From: JBBQRS01 sp038214535
GTDB lineage: Bacteria > Chloroflexota > Anaerolineae > CG2-30-64-16
NCBI GenBank assembly: GCA_038214535.1
Contig: JBBQRS010000159.1
Coordinates: 1 to 8,914 of the forward strand
Length of the DNA: 8,914 nt
Reading direction: 5' to 3'
Positions 1 through 6,404 of this stretch are shown piece after piece (positions within the stretch are counted from its first letter, which is position 1; every line of letters starts with the position of its first letter). Under the pieces are notes generated by a model, which saw only the letters and a program-made list of their open reading frames with translations, made no database searches and had not been told where the DNA came from. Made by a program: the position numbers and the translations under genes.

Positions 1-141
1 TGTTGGCACGAAACATGCTGTGGTTCCTACCGCCCAGACAGGGCTAAATCGTTACCTGGGAGCCAAGCGGCCCCTGCAACCCATTGTAGCCATTTCTTAA
101 GAAAACGCGAGTCTGCGCTACCCTTTTTTCAGGGGACTCAA

Positions 142-178
142 GATTTACAGGATGTAAAACCGTCTCCTCCTGTAAATC
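142..178. repeat. 11-bp inverted repeat, possible operon terminator
   Basis: GATTTACAGGA at 142-152 is exactly complementary to TCCTGTAAATC at 168-178, with a 15-base loop. It lies about 85-120 bases past the stop codon of the minus-strand operon, so it could end that transcript. On that strand the bases after the stem are mixed rather than a clean U-run, so the terminator role is uncertain. The right arm is also the first unit of the adjoining tandem repeat, so it may instead belong to a dispersed intergenic repeat. Confidence 0.5.
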
Positions 179-206
179 CTGTGAATCCTGTGAATCCTGT
201 CTATCA
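171..206. repeat. 9-bp tandem repeat, about four copies
   Basis: The units are TGTAAATCC (171-179), TGTGAATCC (180-188), TGTGAATCC (189-197) and a degenerate TGTCTATCA (198-206). The middle two are identical and the flanking copies diverge. It lies in the non-coding tail behind the amidohydrolase. Similar short repeats built on 'aatcctgt' are, from memory, common between genes in Chloroflexota and cyanobacteria; that comparison is not shown by the sequence. Confidence 0.75.
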
Positions 207-261
207 ACGGCGCTTCCCCGCTCGTAGCGCGCACTCCTGTGCGCTTGCGCCGCGCCGGGCG

Positions 262-1450
262 TTACAGTCTTTCGCCGGCGACGTAGACGGCGGCGATGTC
301 GGCGCGGCCGGCGCGGTGCACCAGCGCGCTGACCGGGTCGTGCTGGTCACGCAGGTGCGGCCCCGCGAGATCAATGACGAGAAAGCTTGCCGCTTTGCCC
401 GCGGCCAGCGAACCCAGCTCACGGTCGAGCCGCAGGGAACGCGCGCCTTCGATGGTTGCCGCCCTCAGTATATCACGCGTGGCGACCGCGGTGGGGTCGC
501 GCGCGAGGCCGCGACCCAGGCGCGAGGCGAAATCCATCTCGCGCAGCATGTCGGGCGCGACGAACATCACGTTATCCGTGCCGAGGGCGCACGCGAGGCC
601 CGCCCGCCGCCACGCGGCGAGATCCGCGAAGCCGTCGCCCAGCGCGCCGTTCGAGCGGGGGCAGCTCACCCCCGATCACGCCACGCGCTGCGGCCTGCGC
701 CAGGTCGTCGGGGGTCGCGTGCACCAGGTGGATCAGCAGGTCAGGGTTCCAATCGAGCGCGCGGGCGATCTGCGTGCGGCCCGTAGTGCGCAGCGATGCT
801 TGCTGCGCGGCGTAGCCTTCGGCGGCGTGGACGGCGAAGATTTTGTCGGGATAGCGGTCGCGCAGCGTTTGCATCAGATTCGCCGGGTACGATTCCACAT
901 CGCGCACGCCCAGGCCGTCCGCCTCCGCGAGCAACGCGTCGGCTTCGTGTTCCATCTCAACAGCCGTCGCGCCCTCGGCCATGCGCCCCAGGATCACCGC
1001 GCGGATGGGCAGCCCTGCGGCCGCGCGGCGCAGCGCCCGCACGCCCGCCAGGCCCCCTTCGCGGAAATCTGCAAAAGCGACCGTCCCACCGTGCAGCATG
1101 TCGAGCATGGCATCGCGCATCGTGCGGATCAGCGTGGCTTCGTCAATCCCGGCCAGATAGCGGTGCTTGAGGCCGTCAGGCGGGACGACCGCCGCTTCGA
1201 GGGGCAGGCCCATCCCCAGTTCCTTCGCGCCGCTATCGCCCAGGTGCGTGTGGCTGTTGACGAAGAGCGGGCTGATGAGATTATCGCCGAGATCAATGAC
1301 GCGCGCGCCCGGCAGGGGCGCGCCGATGGCGAGAATGCGACCGCCTTGCACGTTCAACACGGCGTCGCGCAGCGGCGTCATGTCGTCGCCGGCAATCAGG
1401 ACGGCCCCCGTGTAGGCGACGATCTCGCCCGAAAGGTCGAAAGACGCCAT
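262..1450 (-). pseudogene. COG0402-type amidohydrolase, single-base frameshift
   Basis: Metal-dependent hydrolase or deaminase of the amidohydrolase superfamily (chlorohydrolase/cytosine deaminase-like), expected to act on a cytoplasmic C-N bond; the substrate is unknown. The first 260 residues (1450 to 671) carry the metal-binding HxH in 'NSHTHLGDSG' (His67, His69), 'FAVHAAEG' (His208) and 'LVHATPDD' (His244). The remaining 135 residues are in another frame, from 669 to 262, and hold 'SCPRSNGALG' and the metal-ligand Asp in 'ALGTDN'. Removing one base from the C5 run at 669-673 restores a continuous protein of about 395 residues, normal for the family. As written, translation leaves the conserved sequence at residue 261 and stops at 572. 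The ATG follows the upstream permease's TGA by one base, with a GAAGG-like site inside the permease end, so it is the last gene of the transporter operon. It is either a fresh pseudogene or a sequencing error. Confidence 0.85.
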
Positions 1451-1451
1451 A

Positions 1452-2282
1452 TCAGCCCTTCGTCGCCCCCATCGTGACGCCCTGGATGAAGTAGCGGTTG
1501 AGGAAGAGCGACACGATCAGGGCCGGGATGATCGCAAAGAGCGAGAGGACGGCCATCGTGCCCCAACTGATCTCGACCGCGCTGAAGGAGGCGAGGATGC
1601 CCAGCGGGATCGTCTTGGTGCGCGGCGAGGTGAGCATCAGGGCGAAGAGGAAGTCGTTCCAGGAGAAGATGAAGACGTAGAGCGCCGAGGCCACTACGCC
1701 GGGGATCGCCAGCGGCAACGCCACCGAGCGGAAGGCGCGGAAATGCGACGCGCCATCCACGAAGGCGGCTTCCTCCATCTCGATGGGCACATCGGCAAAA
1801 TAGCTGCGCATCATCCAGACGACGAACGCGGCGTCGAACACCGTGTCGAGGATGATGAGCGACATGTAGCTGCCCAGCAAGTGCAAGTCGCGCATAATCA
1901 GGTAAAAGGGGATCAGCATGGCGACCGGCGGGACCATCATCAGCAGGAGGAAGAAATAGGAGGACGCGTTGAGCAGCCGCGACTTGGAGCGTGCGATGGC
2001 ATAACCGGCAGGCACGCCCAGGAGCAGCGACAAAATCACCGCGCCCGAACTGATGATGACGCTGTTCAGCATATAGCGCGAGGTCTTCGAGTTGCTCAGC
2101 ACCGCCTCGAAGTTGCGCAGCGTAAAATCGAAATTGACCCACTTCGGCGGGATGGCAAACGCCTCACGCCCGAACTTGAAGGCCGTGGTGACCAGCCAGA
2201 AGATGGGCAGCATGAAAAGGATGAAGACCACGATGGTCAGCGCGGACAGGGCGACCCGTTCGAACTTGCTCTTCCTGTACAT
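1452..2282 (-). CDS. ABC sugar-type permease, MalG-like (CUT1)
   Basis: Inner-membrane permease of a CUT1 ABC importer, 276 residues, the usual length for the MalG/UgpE family. A hydrophobic segment near residues 11-33 is followed by a short external stretch and further helices near 72-95, 106-130, 140-158, 191-212 and 243-262. The cytoplasmic EAA loop that docks the ATPase is clear at about 170-190: 'EEAAFVDGASHFRAFRSVAL' followed by Pro. The C-terminal 'NRYFIQGVTMGATKG' ending is typical of this subfamily. Its ATG is two bases after the TAA of the MalF-like permease, and the only ribosome-site-like sequence (AAAGG) is far upstream, so translation is probably coupled. It pairs with that permease to form the channel. 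Substrate cannot be read from the sequence. Confidence 0.95.
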   Translation of the reverse strand: MYRKSKFERVALSALTIVVFILFMLPIFWLVTTAFKFGREAFAIPPKWVNFDFTLRNFEAVLSNSKTSRYMLNSVIISSGAVILSLLLGVPAGYAIARSKSRLLNASSYFFLLLMMVPPVAMLIPFYLIMRDLHLLGSYMSLIILDTVFDAAFVVWMMRSYFADVPIEMEEAAFVDGASHFRAFRSVALPLAIPGVVASALYVFIFSWNDFLFALMLTSPRTKTIPLGILASFSAVEISWGTMAVLSLFAIIPALIVSLFLNRYFIQGVTMGATKG

Positions 2283-2284
2283 GG

Positions 2285-3223
2285 TTAAAGCTGCTGCCTT
2301 TCCAGCACCATGATGTAAAAGACCGACAGCACGGCGATAATCACCAGCAAAATATTTGCCAGCGCCGCGGCGTAGCCCATGTCGAAGAAGACCAGCCCCA
2401 CGGTGTAGATGTGAAAATTCAGCACGGTGGTGGCCGAACCGGGGCCGCCGCCGGTGGTAGCGTAGATGATGTCGAACACCTTGAAGGACTGCATCGTGCG
2501 CAGCAAGACCGCGACGAGGATGGTCGGTTTGAGCAGCGGCAGGGTGATGCGGGTGAACGCCTGCCAGCGGCTCGCCCCGTCCACATATGCTGCTTCATAC
2601 GGTTCCAACGGCAGGCTTTTTAGACCCGCCAGGAAGATAATCATGATGAGCGGCGTCCATTCCCACACGTCAATCAGGATCACGGCGGGCATGGCCCAGC
2701 GCAACTCGGCGAGCGGGCCGTGCCCCACGTCCACGCCGAGTTGTTTGAGGTAGTAGGGGATGACGCCAAAATCGGCGTTGTAGAGCGACTTCCACACCAG
2801 GCCCACCACCAGCGGTGGCAGGGCCATGGGGATCAGCAGGAAGGAACGCATGGTGCGCGTGACGGACGTCTCGGCGGCGAAGAGCATGGCGAGGCCCAGC
2901 CCCAGCAGTAGTTCGGTGATGACCGTGCCGGCCACGAAGACCAGCGTCACCCGCAGCGCGGTGAGCACCATCGGGTCCGCGAACGCCCTGAGGTAGTTCG
3001 CCAGCCCCAGGAAGGTCTGCGTCTGGTTGGGGTCGGTGAGCGTGTAGTCGAAGAGGCTGATGCGGAACGAGAAGAGCAGCGGGCCGATGGCGATGGCCGC
3101 GACGAAGAGCAATAGCGGCAGCAGCATGACAAAGTAGGGGCCTTCGCCGGTGAAGAAGCGGCGCGTCTGGCGCATCCATTGTTGGCCCAGCGAGGTGGGC
3201 TGCGACGGCTCGGCGGTGGTCAT
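2285..3223 (-). CDS. ABC sugar-type permease, MalF-like (CUT1)
   Basis: First permease subunit of the same importer, 312 residues, within the range for MalF/UgpA-type proteins without the large periplasmic insert of enteric MalF. A polar N-terminus (1-28) leads into a first membrane helix (about 29-53). Five more hydrophobic segments follow near 89-116, 127-146, 178-200, 233-250 and 284-306. The EAA loop lies at 209-230 ('YEAAYVDGASRWQAF', then 'ITLPLL'), and the family-typical 'TTGGGPGSATTVL' is at 256-268. The start is supported by AGGA seven bases upstream (plus-strand 3231-3234). The gene is separated from the binding-protein gene by 146 bases containing a strong hairpin. Confidence 0.95.
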   Translation of the reverse strand: MTTAEPSQPTSLGQQWMRQTRRFFTGEGPYFVMLLPLLLFVAAIAIGPLLFSFRISLFDYTLTDPNQTQTFLGLANYLRAFADPMVLTALRVTLVFVAGTVITELLLGLGLAMLFAAETSVTRTMRSFLLIPMALPPLVVGLVWKSLYNADFGVIPYYLKQLGVDVGHGPLAELRWAMPAVILIDVWEWTPLIMIIFLAGLKSLPLEPYEAAYVDGASRWQAFTRITLPLLKPTILVAVLLRTMQSFKVFDIIYATTGGGPGSATTVLNFHIYTVGLVFFDMGYAAALANILLVIIAVLSVFYIMVLERQQL

Positions 3224-3230
3224 GGGTTAG

Positions 3231-3234
3231 TCCT
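3231..3234 (-). promoter_or_regulatory. Ribosome-binding site of the MalF-like permease
   Basis: AGGA on the minus strand, seven bases before the ATG at 3223-3221. It supports that start and shows that the permease pair can initiate independently of the binding-protein gene. Confidence 0.6.
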
Positions 3235-3244
3235 GAGAAACATA

Positions 3245-3274
3245 AGGGGGCGTCCAGGCAATCGGGCGCCCCCT
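3245..3274 (-). promoter_or_regulatory. Intercistronic GC-rich hairpin
   Basis: AGGGGGCG (3245-3252) pairs perfectly with CGCCCCCT (3267-3274). After one mismatch (T3253/G3266, an A-C pair in minus-strand RNA) two more G-C pairs close an eight-base loop. It sits between the binding-protein stop (3370) and the permease start (3223). No U-run follows it on the minus strand, so it is more likely an RNA-stabilising or attenuating structure than a full terminator. In known systems such as malE-malF, hairpins here protect the binding-protein mRNA and lower downstream expression; applying that here is inference. Confidence 0.65.
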
Positions 3275-3369
3275 CTAGCGCATTGGATTGGAGGCTTCAA
3301 CCGGTCAGATGCGTGACATGTGTTGCCAGCGCAATCGGCTGAAACCTCGACTCCGGGGAATGAAAACCC

Positions 3370-4809
3370 CTACTTCCAGTTGTCTTCGATCTGCTTCTGC
3401 GCGGCGGCCAGCGCGTCTTCCGCGGTCTCCTGGCCGACCAGGAAGGCATTCACGTGAGTGCCCAGGGCATCCTCAATCATGCTGTATTGCGGGATGCGCG
3501 GGCGGTAATCGCCGTCGCCGCGCTCGAAGGAGGTCAGCATCAGCGGCATCCAAGGGAACTCCGCGACGATCTCAGGATCGGTCATGGTGCTGCGGCGGAT
3601 GGGCGCACCGTCGTTGCGCAGCCATTCCTTCTGAATCTCCTCGGAGGTCAGCCACTTGATGAACTGCCAGGCGCATTCCTGCTTTTCGGGGGTCGAGTCG
3701 GCGTTGATGCCGATGCCCCACCCGCCGAAGCCGTACTTCGGATCAAGTCCGGCCTTGACCGGGGCGGCTGTTACGTCAACCTTGCCGACGATGGACGAAA
3801 TGTCGGGGTTCTCATAGCCGGCGCGGGCGATGCTCCAGCCTTCCATCATCGCCACGTTGCCGTTGCGGAACGCCGTCTCGCGCTGATCCCACCAGTAGTC
3901 GGTGGAGCCGGGCGGCGCGTACTCGAACATCTGGCCGAAGAACTTGAGGATTTCGACGTTTTCCGGGGTGTTGACGGCGGGCTTGCCGTCGGCGTCAAGG
4001 ATGCTGCCGCCGTGCTGCTGCACCCAGGCCATGTAGTCTTGCGCGACCGCGGAACCCTTCGCGCCCAGCAGCGCGATGCCGTACATTTCCTTTTCCGCGT
4101 CGGTCAGCTTCTGCGCGGCCGCCAGCAATTCTTCCTGGGTCGCGGGCGGCGTGATGCCGGCAGCTTCCAACAGGTCCTTACGATAGTTCAGCACGTTGGC
4201 ATAACCGGCCATCGGATAGGCGACGTGCGAGCCTTTCCACTCGCCCAGCGTCCAGGCGACGGGCAGGATGTCATCGAGGTTCAACTCGGCTTTGTCCCGT
4301 TCCATGTATTCATCGAGCGGCTTGGTGTACTTGTTCTGGCCGTATTCGCCCGACCAGACGATGTCCACGGTCATCAGGTCGTAGTTGGCGGTGTGACCCA
4401 CGAAGTCGGCGATCAGCTTCTGGCGCAGGTCAACGTAGCCCAGCTCGTCGAGGGTGACGGTCGCCCCGGAGGCTTCCTCGAATTGGGGGACCAGGACGCG
4501 GAACGCAGCCACGTACTGGTCGGTCATGGAACCGAGGGTCAGGTCGAGGCCCTTGCAGGCTTCGAGGCCGGGCGCGGCCATCGCTTCGGCGGGCGTGGCC
4601 TCCGCAGGAACTGCGGTGGCTTCAGGTTCCGCCGGAGCGGCCGTGGGTTCCGCGGGGGCGGCCGTGGCTTCCGGCTCCGCTTGTGCGGGTTCGGGTTGGG
4701 CCGCGGGCGTGGCGGGGGCCGCAGCCGGAGCGACACAACCGGCGATCATGCCCATGAGCATGATGACGATGACCAACGGACTCAGGGTTTTCAGCAGTCT
4801 GCTTCGCAT
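3370..4809 (-). CDS. ABC transporter solute-binding lipoprotein (family 1)
   Basis: Extracellular, lipid-anchored substrate-binding protein of the CUT1 importer, 479 residues from the chosen start. A signal peptide (1-24) ends in the lipobox 'MIAGC', with Cys25 as the anchored residue. A low-complexity Ala/Pro/Glu/Thr linker (26-80) then spaces the binding domain from the membrane. The domain (about 86-479) has family 1 hallmarks such as 'FEEASGATVTL' (110-120), 'KLIADF' (131-136), 'AYPMAGYANVLNYRKDLLEAAGI' split over 197-219, 'FRNGNVAMMEGW' (314-325), and 'GGWGIGIN' (362-369) before a helix with 'AWQFIKWL'. An ATG at 4971 would be in frame, but the ATG at 4809 is preceded by GAGGAG at six bases and begins a proper lipoprotein signal, so I use it. 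Trp/Tyr-rich stretches (for example 'DYWWD') suit a sugar-like ligand. No ATPase is encoded nearby. Confidence 0.95.
   Translation of the reverse strand: MRSRLLKTLSPLVIVIMLMGMIAGCVAPAAAPATPAAQPEPAQAEPEATAAPAEPTAAPAEPEATAVPAEATPAEAMAAPGLEACKGLDLTLGSMTDQYVAAFRVLVPQFEEASGATVTLDELGYVDLRQKLIADFVGHTANYDLMTVDIVWSGEYGQNKYTKPLDEYMERDKAELNLDDILPVAWTLGEWKGSHVAYPMAGYANVLNYRKDLLEAAGITPPATQEELLAAAQKLTDAEKEMYGIALLGAKGSAVAQDYMAWVQQHGGSILDADGKPAVNTPENVEILKFFGQMFEYAPPGSTDYWWDQRETAFRNGNVAMMEGWSIARAGYENPDISSIVGKVDVTAAPVKAGLDPKYGFGGWGIGINADSTPEKQECAWQFIKWLTSEEIQKEWLRNDGAPIRRSTMTDPEIVAEFPWMPLMLTSFERGDGDYRPRIPQYSMIEDALGTHVNAFLVGQETAEDALAAAQKQIEDNWK
4570..4734 (-). repeat. Low-complexity linker repeats in the binding-protein gene
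   Basis: This part of the gene encodes residues 26-80. It is built from degenerate units such as AEPEATAAP, AEPTAAP, AEPEATAVP and AEAMAAP, about 21-27 bases each at DNA level. The repeats are imperfect and prone to length change. Such linkers behind the lipobox are frequent in Chloroflexota binding proteins (general knowledge). Confidence 0.8.
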
Positions 4810-4815
4810 GTTGTT

Positions 4816-4821
4816 CTCCTC
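4816..4821 (-). promoter_or_regulatory. Ribosome-binding site of the binding-protein gene
   Basis: GAGGAG on the minus strand ends six bases before the ATG at 4809-4807. It is what decides this start over the in-frame upstream ATG at 4971. Confidence 0.85.
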
Positions 4822-4844
4822 ACTGGAACATAGAAGGTCTGGCG

Positions 4845-4868
4845 CGCCGACGCATACGGGCGTCGGCG
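4845..4868 (-). promoter_or_regulatory. Hairpin in the 5' leader of the transporter operon
   Basis: CGCCGACGC (4845-4853) and GCGTCGGCG (4860-4868) form a perfect 9-bp stem with a six-base loop. It lies 36-59 bases before the start codon and inside the leader predicted from the promoter at 4895-4922. No U-run follows, so it is probably not a terminator. It may stabilise the mRNA 5' end, or at DNA level be a repressor operator, since it is a symmetric site downstream of the promoter. Confidence 0.5.
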
Positions 4869-4894
4869 GGGGCACTACGTGTAAGGGCAATGCC

Positions 4895-4922
4895 ATTATA
4901 GCACGGCACGTCAATCTGTGCA
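4895..4922 (-). promoter_or_regulatory. Sigma70-like promoter of the transporter operon
   Basis: On the minus strand a perfect TATAAT (plus-strand 4895-4900) is preceded, after 16 bases, by TGCACA (4917-4922), which matches four of six -35 positions. Transcription would start near 4888, giving a leader of about 80 bases. TGCC (4891-4894) and GGCA (4905-4908) flank the -10 symmetrically and could be part of an operator; that is speculative. Confidence 0.6.
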
Positions 4923-5072
4923 GGGCCCCGTTTGGGTAGGTTATTGAGTGGGCCGTCACTATCGGCATCATAGCCGACGATGGAATTAACTATAAACACA
5001 TGCGTCACGTCATAGCAGAGCCGGACGTGCGGATATATGGTATGAGTTGCGGCTTTCTAATTGCGCGCTTTT

Positions 5073-5078
5073 AGGAGG
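5073..5078 (+). promoter_or_regulatory. Ribosome-binding site of the secreted propeller gene
   Basis: A full AGGAGG lies six bases before the ATG at 5085 and nine before a second ATG at 5088. It rules out the in-frame TTG at 5061 as start because it lies inside that extension. I see no convincing -35/-10 pair for this gene between 4972 and 5072. Confidence 0.85.
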
Positions 5079-5084
5079 GAATCC

Positions 5085-6314
5085 ATGATGAATGTCCCGC
5101 AGCATGTCATCATCCGCCGATGGTTGAGTCTCGTCCTTCTCTTGATCTTTGCCAATCTCAACAACCCACCTTTGGCCCACGCGCAGGAGGGGCCGGGCGA
5201 TACGGTTCGGGCCTATCTGCCTTTCGCGGGGCGCGACTACAAGCCTTCCTGGGCGTGGGAGGAGCTGGCGAACCCGCCGCTGTCACCCGACCCGTATCAG
5301 ACGGCGATCCTCGTTGACCGGCAGGGCCGTACGCACGTCTTCTGGAGCACAATCTATTACGCCGCGCCCAGGTTCATCTAGCACACTTACTATCAGGCCG
5401 GCAGTTGGACGCCGCCCACGGTGGTCGCGGCCAGCCTGGGCGAATCTGAGCTGGCATCCCCGCCGATTGTGGACGCCGCAGGGACGATTCACCTGCTGTG
5501 GCACAATGAGTTGATACCCGGAGGCACTACACGTGTCCTGTATGCTGCCTTTCGCAACGACGCCTGGACGCCTGAAGAGGAAGTCTATCGCTCCCCATAC
5601 AACTATTTCCGGCTCATCGGCGTTCCTCGCACCGATAGCGCGGGGCGGCTTTACGCCCTGATTACCAATACGCCCTACAATGGACAAGTCTACTATATCA
5701 CGCGCGGCGCTTCCGGCTGGCAGACCCCCATCTTCGTCATCAACACCCCCTCGTCCGCCTCCTTCATTGCAGAAGCGGATTGGTCGGGAGGAGTACACAT
5801 CTACGAAGATCAAAGCGCCACTCCGCCCCTGATGTGGTATTCCCACTGGCGCAATGGAAGCTTTGTCGTACAAAATCGCCCGATCTCAGGCCTGATCAAT
5901 AGACACGAGGCGGCGCTGGACGGACTGAACAACCTGCACCTGTTCTGGATTGATTATGTCCCGGTTCCCGGCGGGTCGGTCTATGGTCTGTACCATCAAT
6001 GCCTTAAGGACAATCGCGACCTGTTGCCGGCAGAAATAGCCTCCGATCAGCAGGCGGTCTCTGCGCCCATCATTGCGGCGGATGAGCGGAGTCGCGTGGC
6101 AGCGGTGTGGAATGAGTACGATCCCAAGCGGGTCAGGCTGGCGGTCTGGACGGGTTGCGATCGCACCGATGCTACCACGGTTGCGCCGCTTTCCGGGACG
6201 AACTGGTCGCCGCGCGCGGTTACAATCAGCGCGACGCCGGAACGGGTGTGCATGTTGCTGTTAGATAACTACTACCCCGCGCGGGATACCGTGGTTTGCA
6301 GCTATATTCCGTAG
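5085..6314 (+). pseudogene. Secreted beta-propeller-like protein, in-frame TAG
   Basis: Encodes 409 codons in one frame, broken only by TAG at codon 99 (5379-5381); no function can be assigned. A signal peptide (1-33: basic 'RR', hydrophobic 'WLSLVLLLIF', then 'AHA' before Gln) predicts export. 'RAYLPFAGRDYKPS' (42-55) follows. The body has about seven spaced motifs resembling D-x-x-G-x-x-H-x-x-W: 'ILVDRQGRTHVFWS' (75-88), 'PIVDAAGTIHLLWH' (127-140), 'RTDSAGRLYALI' (182-193), 'IAEADWSGGVHIY' (228-240), 'EAALDGLNNLHLFW' (275-288), 'IIAADERSRVAAVW' (329-342) and 'ISATPERVCMLLL' (381-393). This pattern suits a sialidase/BNR-like propeller, perhaps seven-bladed. The frame before and after the TAG is equally protein-like ('APRFI' then 'HTYYQAGSW'), where Tyr (TAC/TAT) would fit. 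It is a recent nonsense mutation or a base-calling error; the truncated product would be 98 residues. Confidence 0.75.
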
Positions 6315-6319
6315 CGTTC

Positions 6320-6359
6320 AGAAACCCGGTTTCTCGGCGAAGCCGGAAACCGGGTTTCT
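6320..6359. repeat. Long palindromic hairpin, terminator or dispersed repeat
   Basis: AGAAACCCGGTTTC (6320-6333) is perfectly complementary to GAAACCGGGTTTCT (6346-6359). The loop itself folds as CGGC/GCCG around GAA, after one unpaired T at 6334, giving an 18-bp stem. It starts six bases after the propeller gene's stop and ends before the regulator's promoter, so it can separate the two transcripts. No T-run follows. Each arm is itself nearly palindromic, as in short dispersed intergenic repeats; versions of this 'AGAAACC-GGTTTCT' motif are, from memory, common in cyanobacteria and Chloroflexota. Confidence 0.8.
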
Positions 6360-6367
6360 CATAGGGC

Positions 6368-6396
6368 TTGATATTTTCGCGGCGATCGTGTATCAT
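6368..6396 (+). promoter_or_regulatory. Sigma70-like promoter of the ModE-like regulator, leaderless
   Basis: TTGATA (6368-6373) and TATCAT (6391-6396) each match five of six consensus bases and are separated by exactly 17 bases. Transcription would begin near 6403, one or two bases before the ATG at 6405, so the mRNA should be leaderless. This agrees with the absence of any ribosome-binding site before that ATG. Confidence 0.75.
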
Positions 6397-6404
6397 TTCT
6401 CTAT

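Larger units (their letters stand above)
1..261. other. Non-coding region downstream of the amidohydrolase
   Basis: No convincing gene lies here. One plus-strand frame is open from base 1 to 786, but its translation is low-complexity (repeated VNP from the tandem repeat) and it continues as the antisense of the amidohydrolase, so I treat it as spurious. The stretch holds an inverted repeat (142-178), a 9-bp tandem repeat (171-206) and a small GC-rich hairpin at 229-244 (GCGCAC, loop TCCT, GTGCGC), which lies just past the minus-strand operon's last stop codon. No T-run follows the small hairpin, so it is only a weak terminator candidate. Confidence 0.6.

Noticed and set aside
171..206. CRISPR-like array
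   Set aside because: The units are 9 bp and directly adjoining, with no spacers.
1..786. Long plus-strand open frame from the left edge
   Set aside because: It crosses the tandem repeat and then runs antisense to the amidohydrolase; the translation is low-complexity with no ribosome site or family signature.
296..1477. 393-codon plus-strand open frame
   Set aside because: Arg/Ala-rich shadow of the amidohydrolase on the other strand; the minus-strand product has clear catalytic motifs.
3355..3370. GGGG/CCCC hairpin right after the binding-protein stop
   Set aside because: Only four base pairs around an eight-base loop; too weak to call next to the stronger hairpin at 3245-3274.
3454..4833. 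459-codon plus-strand open frame
   Set aside because: Antisense shadow of the binding-protein gene, whose signal peptide, lipobox and domain are unambiguous.
4810..4971. 54-residue N-terminal extension of the binding protein
   Set aside because: It would run through the predicted promoter and leader hairpin and bury the signal peptide; the internal ATG at 4809 has a strong ribosome site.
4980..5050. Possible promoter for the propeller gene (TATAAA at 4991, TATGGT at 5036)
   Set aside because: No acceptable -35 box lies at the right distance from either, so I do not annotate it.
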